Shown here: one piece after another, positions 5,293 to 6,970 of the stretch
Numbering within the stretch: position 1 is the stretch's first letter
Layout: the number at the start of each line of letters is the position of its first letter
Notes under the pieces: model-generated
Database searches by the model: none
The model's input: only the letters and a program-made list of their open reading frames with translations
Told to the model about the DNA's origin: nothing
Origin: Anaerolineae bacterium
Lineage (GTDB): Bacteria > Chloroflexota > Anaerolineae > B4-G1 > SLSP01
Direction of reading: 5' to 3'
Assembly: GCA_016934645.1 (NCBI GenBank)
Contig: JAFGSL010000643.1
Span: 1-6,970 of the forward strand
DNA: 6,970 nucleotides
Position numbers and translations under genes: made by a program

Positions 5293-6970
5293 ATGCCGCC
5301 TGAATCTGATCCGAAACGTCGTGACATAGCACCAGACAACCCAGAAAACGCCGAAGGGGAAGAGACCCCTTCAACGTGGCAGCCGGCCGAACTGCGGGCC
5401 CGAAGTTCGCCGCAACCCCGGACCGGTGAGCCCACCGTACGCTTGCACCGTCCTGGCGCAGAGCCACAAGAGGCTGTGCCCCCGCAGACTGCCCCGCAGC
5501 AAGCTGCGGGGATAACACCTGAAGCCACGCCGCCTGCCGCCGAGCCGACGCAGCGTTTGTCACGGCAGATCATGGAGCCGCGGCAGACTGTAGAGCCGGA
5601 ACAACCCGATCTGTACCCGCCATCGGAAGCTACGCGTCGTATCCAGGTTCCGCCCTCTGAACCGGCACCCCACCGCCCTCAACCTGCCGAACCGACGCAA
5701 CAGATTTCCTTTTGGCGCGCGCAGGAATCGACTGCCGATGTACCCACACAGCCCATTCCCATCATTCGTCCGTCTACAACAACTCCATCTTCCCAGACGA
5801 GACGGACGACCACGCCACCACCACCGCCGAAATCGCCGCCACCAACACCGCCGCAGCGGACTGCGGGGCCACCGGCATCCAAACCCGCACCGAAACGCAC
5901 CGGGCGCGGAGCCTCGGTCCTGCTCAGCATCACGCTCGCTGGCGTTGCGCTGTTCTTCCTGGCACTGCTCGCTATGGTCATCGGCTACATCGCATTGGCC
6001 TCGCAACTGCCTTCGCCAGACGAACTGCGTGCCCGCCAGCCAAACTTCGCCAGCAGCCAAATCTACGACCGTAATGGGCGGCTGCTTCACGAAATCATCG
6101 ATCCTACCGCCGGGAAACGCACCTACGTCCCCATCTCGCGAATCTCGCGCTACCTGCAACTGGCGACCGTCGCTACCGAAGATCGTAATTTTTACGCGCA
6201 CACCGGTTTCGATCCTATCGCGCTGGCGCGCGCGATCTTTTACGTGCTACAAGAGGGCGAAGTCGTCTCCGGAGCCAGTACCATCACCCAACAGGTAGCC
6301 CGCAATATCTTGCTACCCGACGAGGTCACCGAGCGCACTGCCAGCCGCAAGATCAAGGAAATCGTGCTGGCGACCGAACTTACGCGCCGCTATACCAAAG
6401 ATGAGATCCTCGAAATCTACGTCAACAACAATAACTACGGCAACCTTGCCTACGGCGTTGACGCGGCGGCGCGCACGTATTTTGGGACCAGTGCTGCCAA
6501 CCTCACCCTGGCTCAAGCGTCGTTCCTCGCAGGCATCCCGCAACTGCCGAGTGTCTATGATCCCTTCCACGGCGGACGCGATGCGGCGCTTAAACGGCAC
6601 AAAGTCGTTCTCAGCCTGATGGTCGAGGCGGGATTCATCACCCAGGACGAAGCCAACGCCGCCGCTGCCGAAATGGACGCCTACGGCTTTCCCCCCATCT
6701 ACACCGACGTCATCCCCGCGCCGCACTTCGTCGTCTACGTGCGGCAGTGGGTCGAACAGGAACTCGGTCCGGATGCGCTCTACAAAGGCACTGGCCTACG
6801 CATCTATACCTCGCTGGATCGCGACCTGCAGCAGATCGCCGAAGACGAGGTGCGCAACGGCGTTGCCGCCCTGGTCGATCGCCACGTCACCAACGGCGCG
6901 CTCGTCGCCATCGAACCGGCTACCGGGCACATCCTGGCGATGGTCGGCAGCGCCGATTTCTACGACGAAG
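5293..6970 (+). CDS. Class A penicillin-binding protein (GT51 + transpeptidase), 3' partial
   Basis: The frame stays open to the window end, giving 559 codons of a bifunctional peptidoglycan synthase (PBP1A type). Residues 1-206 are a cytoplasmic, disordered-looking tail rich in Pro, Thr, Gln and Glu, ending in a polyproline and basic stretch; it is much longer than usual. One TM segment (about 208-236) follows. The glycosyltransferase 51 domain, outside the cell, polymerises lipid II: EDRNFYAHTGFD starts at the catalytic E296, GASTITQQ is at 327-334, and RKIKE (352-356) ends with the second key Glu. YVNNNNYGNLAYGVDAAA follows; its NNNN replaces the more usual hydrophobic residues. A linker with APHFVVYV leads to LRIYTSLD and NGALVAIEPATGHILAMVG, the start of the transpeptidase domain. 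The active-site SxxK would lie beyond the window. The tail carries five [E/V][P/A]TxxL/I motifs, at Thr48, 86, 114, 135 and 152, that resemble FHA-binding phosphothreonine sites. The gene starts 87 bases after the permease stop and may be co-transcribed with it. Confidence 0.92.
   Translation, partial: MPPESDPKRRDIAPDNPENAEGEETPSTWQPAELRARSSPQPRTGEPTVRLHRPGAEPQEAVPPQTAPQQAAGITPEATPPAAEPTQRLSRQIMEPRQTVEPEQPDLYPPSEATRRIQVPPSEPAPHRPQPAEPTQQISFWRAQESTADVPTQPIPIIRPSTTTPSSQTRRTTTPPPPPKSPPPTPPQRTAGPPASKPAPKRTGRGASVLLSITLAGVALFFLALLAMVIGYIALASQLPSPDELRARQPNFASSQIYDRNGRLLHEIIDPTAGKRTYVPISRISRYLQLATVATEDRNFYAHTGFDPIALARAIFYVLQEGEVVSGASTITQQVARNILLPDEVTERTASRKIKEIVLATELTRRYTKDEILEIYVNNNNYGNLAYGVDAAARTYFGTSAANLTLAQASFLAGIPQLPSVYDPFHGGRDAALKRHKVVLSLMVEAGFITQDEANAAAAEMDAYGFPPIYTDVIPAPHFVVYVRQWVEQELGPDALYKGTGLRIYTSLDRDLQQIAEDEVRNGVAALVDRHVTNGALVAIEPATGHILAMVGSADFYDE
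5492..5511. repeat. Perfect 9-bp hairpin inside the PBP tail coding sequence
   Basis: CCCCGCAGC (5492-5500) and GCTGCGGGG (5503-5511) are exact reverse complements around a two-base AA loop. A related inverted copy lies at 5853-5869: GCAGCGGACTGCGGGGC differs at three of 17 positions from the reverse complement of 5491-5507. Both fall in the disordered tail, where insertions would be tolerated. Chance formation from Pro, Gln and Ala codons is a real alternative. Confidence 0.55.

Noticed and set aside
5560..6201. Opposite-strand open frame of 213 codons, Arg- and Gly-rich, across the PBP tail
   Set aside because: The Arg/Gly/Trp-rich translation is what the complement of Pro- and Ala-rich codons gives; the + strand frame continues directly into GT51 motifs.

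Overview
The window looks like a stretch of chromosome from a GC-rich bacterium, most probably a Chloroflexota member (Anaerolineae-like). That guess rests on three things: the gene style (a Gfo/Idh/MocA oxidoreductase beside a xylose-isomerase-like TIM barrel, and a very large two-ectodomain FtsX-type permease), a class A penicillin-binding protein with a long proline-rich cytoplasmic tail, and intergenic gaps filled with degenerate heptamer repeats. No rRNA or other marker gene is present, so the phylum call is inference. All four genes lie on the + strand.

Layout. Bases 1-56 are a leader with three tandem CGAATYA heptamers and a good Shine-Dalgarno. A sugar-type NAD(P)-dependent dehydrogenase (57-1061) follows. 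A 142-base gap holds an inverted array of TAGTC/GACTA words. Next is a sugar phosphate isomerase/epimerase-like TIM barrel (1204-2025). The two enzymes probably form one catabolic or interconversion unit for an unidentified sugar, polyol or sugar acid. A 339-base gap (2026-2364) contains a nested palindrome of about 89 bases, with a perfect 21-bp central stem, and then a plausible sigma70-type promoter. It separates the metabolic pair from the envelope genes.

The envelope genes are a 946-residue FtsX-like ABC permease (2365-5205), with no ATPase gene in the window, and, after a short gap with GGATTTT heptamers, the first 559 codons of a class A PBP (5293 to the window end). The PBP has a complete glycosyltransferase 51 domain and only the start of its transpeptidase domain.

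The most interesting signal is in the PBP's cytoplasmic tail of about 205 residues. The motif [E/V]-[P/A]-T-x-x-[L/I] occurs five times, with spacing that shrinks toward the membrane. It matches the pThr(+3 Leu/Ile) pattern favoured by FHA domains, so the tail may be a multi-site Ser/Thr-kinase target and FHA docking platform controlling peptidoglycan synthesis. Second in interest is that three gaps carry 7-base-period repeats, each with a different unit.
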